The notes under the pieces: model-generated
Told to the model about the DNA's origin: nothing
Seen by the model: only the letters and a program-made list of their open reading frames with translations
Database searches by the model: none
NCBI RefSeq assembly: GCF_014322795.1
Contig: NZ_JAASTT010000012.1
Location: 1-64,000, forward strand
Direction: 5' to 3'
DNA length: 64,000 nt
DNA from: Paenilisteria portnoyi
GTDB taxonomy: Bacteria; Bacillota; Bacilli; Lactobacillales; Listeriaceae
Part shown: one piece after another, positions 63,879 to 64,000 of the stretch
How positions within the stretch are numbered: position 1 is the stretch's first letter
How the letters are laid out: every line of letters begins with the position of its first letter
Translations under genes and position numbers: made by a program

Positions 63879-64000
63879 ATGGAAGATAATTTGTTTGGGC
63901 AAGATTGGGAAATAGAGCCAGCGGGTGGTGAAACGGGAAAAGCCTTCGTTGCAATCCATGAAGACGAAAAATTCTTTTTGAAAAAGAATTCCTCGCCTTT
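63879..64000 (+). CDS. YtmP-like phosphotransferase (APH family), 5' part
   Basis: The first 40 codons run to the window edge. WEIEPAGGETGKAFVAIHED and FFLKKNSSPF resemble the nucleotide-binding N-terminus of Bacillus YtmP, an aminoglycoside phosphotransferase/choline kinase-like protein. GAAGGTGAATG lies upstream of the ATG, and a TATAAT is near 63820. The rest lies outside the window. Confidence 0.75.
   Translation, partial: MEDNLFGQDWEIEPAGGETGKAFVAIHEDEKFFLKKNSSP

Overview
The window is a 64 kb chromosomal segment of a low-GC Gram-positive bacterium. Its gene order points to the genus Listeria or a very close relative: an rRNA-linked tRNA array, an MFS gene, metE-metI-metC-yitJ, menA divergent from menFDHBE, a zinc lipoprotein, yidD, metK, asnB, ytqA/ytqB, leuS, trpEGDCFBA, murJ(ytgP), pepV, a D-amino acid aminotransferase and a marR-MFS pair. 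The genus is inferred from remembered synteny and protein family resemblance; no database was searched. Accessory pieces (mur genes, an AbiE-type pair, an extra Hsp70/J pair, decayed genes) suggest a species other than the best-known pathogen, but the species is not determined.

Layout. 1-2214: the 3' end of a 5S rRNA, 22 tRNA genes on the + strand and a terminator. 2243-10244: an MFS transporter, then a SAM-I (S-box) controlled methionine operon. 10251-17625: menaquinone biosynthesis, menA on the minus strand and menF-D-H-B-E on the plus strand; menC is absent. 17633-20635: a zinc-binding lipoprotein with a near-perfect Zur box, yidD, a Nudix hydrolase and small proteins. 20709-25518: S-box-metK, an alpha-carbonic anhydrase lipoprotein and asnB. 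25520-26970: an AT-rich islet with a decayed capsule-type (XcbB/CpsF-like) gene. 26970-34900: mupG-like gene, ytqB/ytqA, an amino acid transporter, a membrane protein and T-box-leuS. 34994-41189: a two-component system, a tiny membrane protein, a lytic transglycosylase, then murQ-murP and murR. 41259-42946: an AbiEi/AbiEii-like pair. 42954-50107: two complete tryptophan T-box leaders in series, then trpEGDCFBA. 50219-53586: an HscC-like Hsp70 with an overlapping membrane-anchored J-domain protein. 53787-57843: murJ, small membrane proteins, an IS3-family remnant and nnrD. 57963-64000: Nudix, pepV, D-amino acid aminotransferase, an NTF2-like protein, marR-MFS, a hairpin repeat pair and the start of a ytmP-like kinase gene.

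How the parts work together. The two S-boxes tie methionine synthesis and SAM synthesis to the SAM level. Three T-boxes tie leuS and the trp operon to tRNA charging. The most coherent less-described unit is a probable cell-wall turnover module: a sensor kinase/regulator apparently co-transcribed with a lytic transglycosylase, directly followed by MurNAc uptake (murP), MurNAc-6P etherase (murQ) and an RpiR-type regulator (murR), with a MupG-type 6-phospho-muramidase about 9 kb upstream. Separately, several families of hairpin-forming intergenic repeats are scattered through the window, including a 49-bp unit that also lies between the two trp T-boxes.
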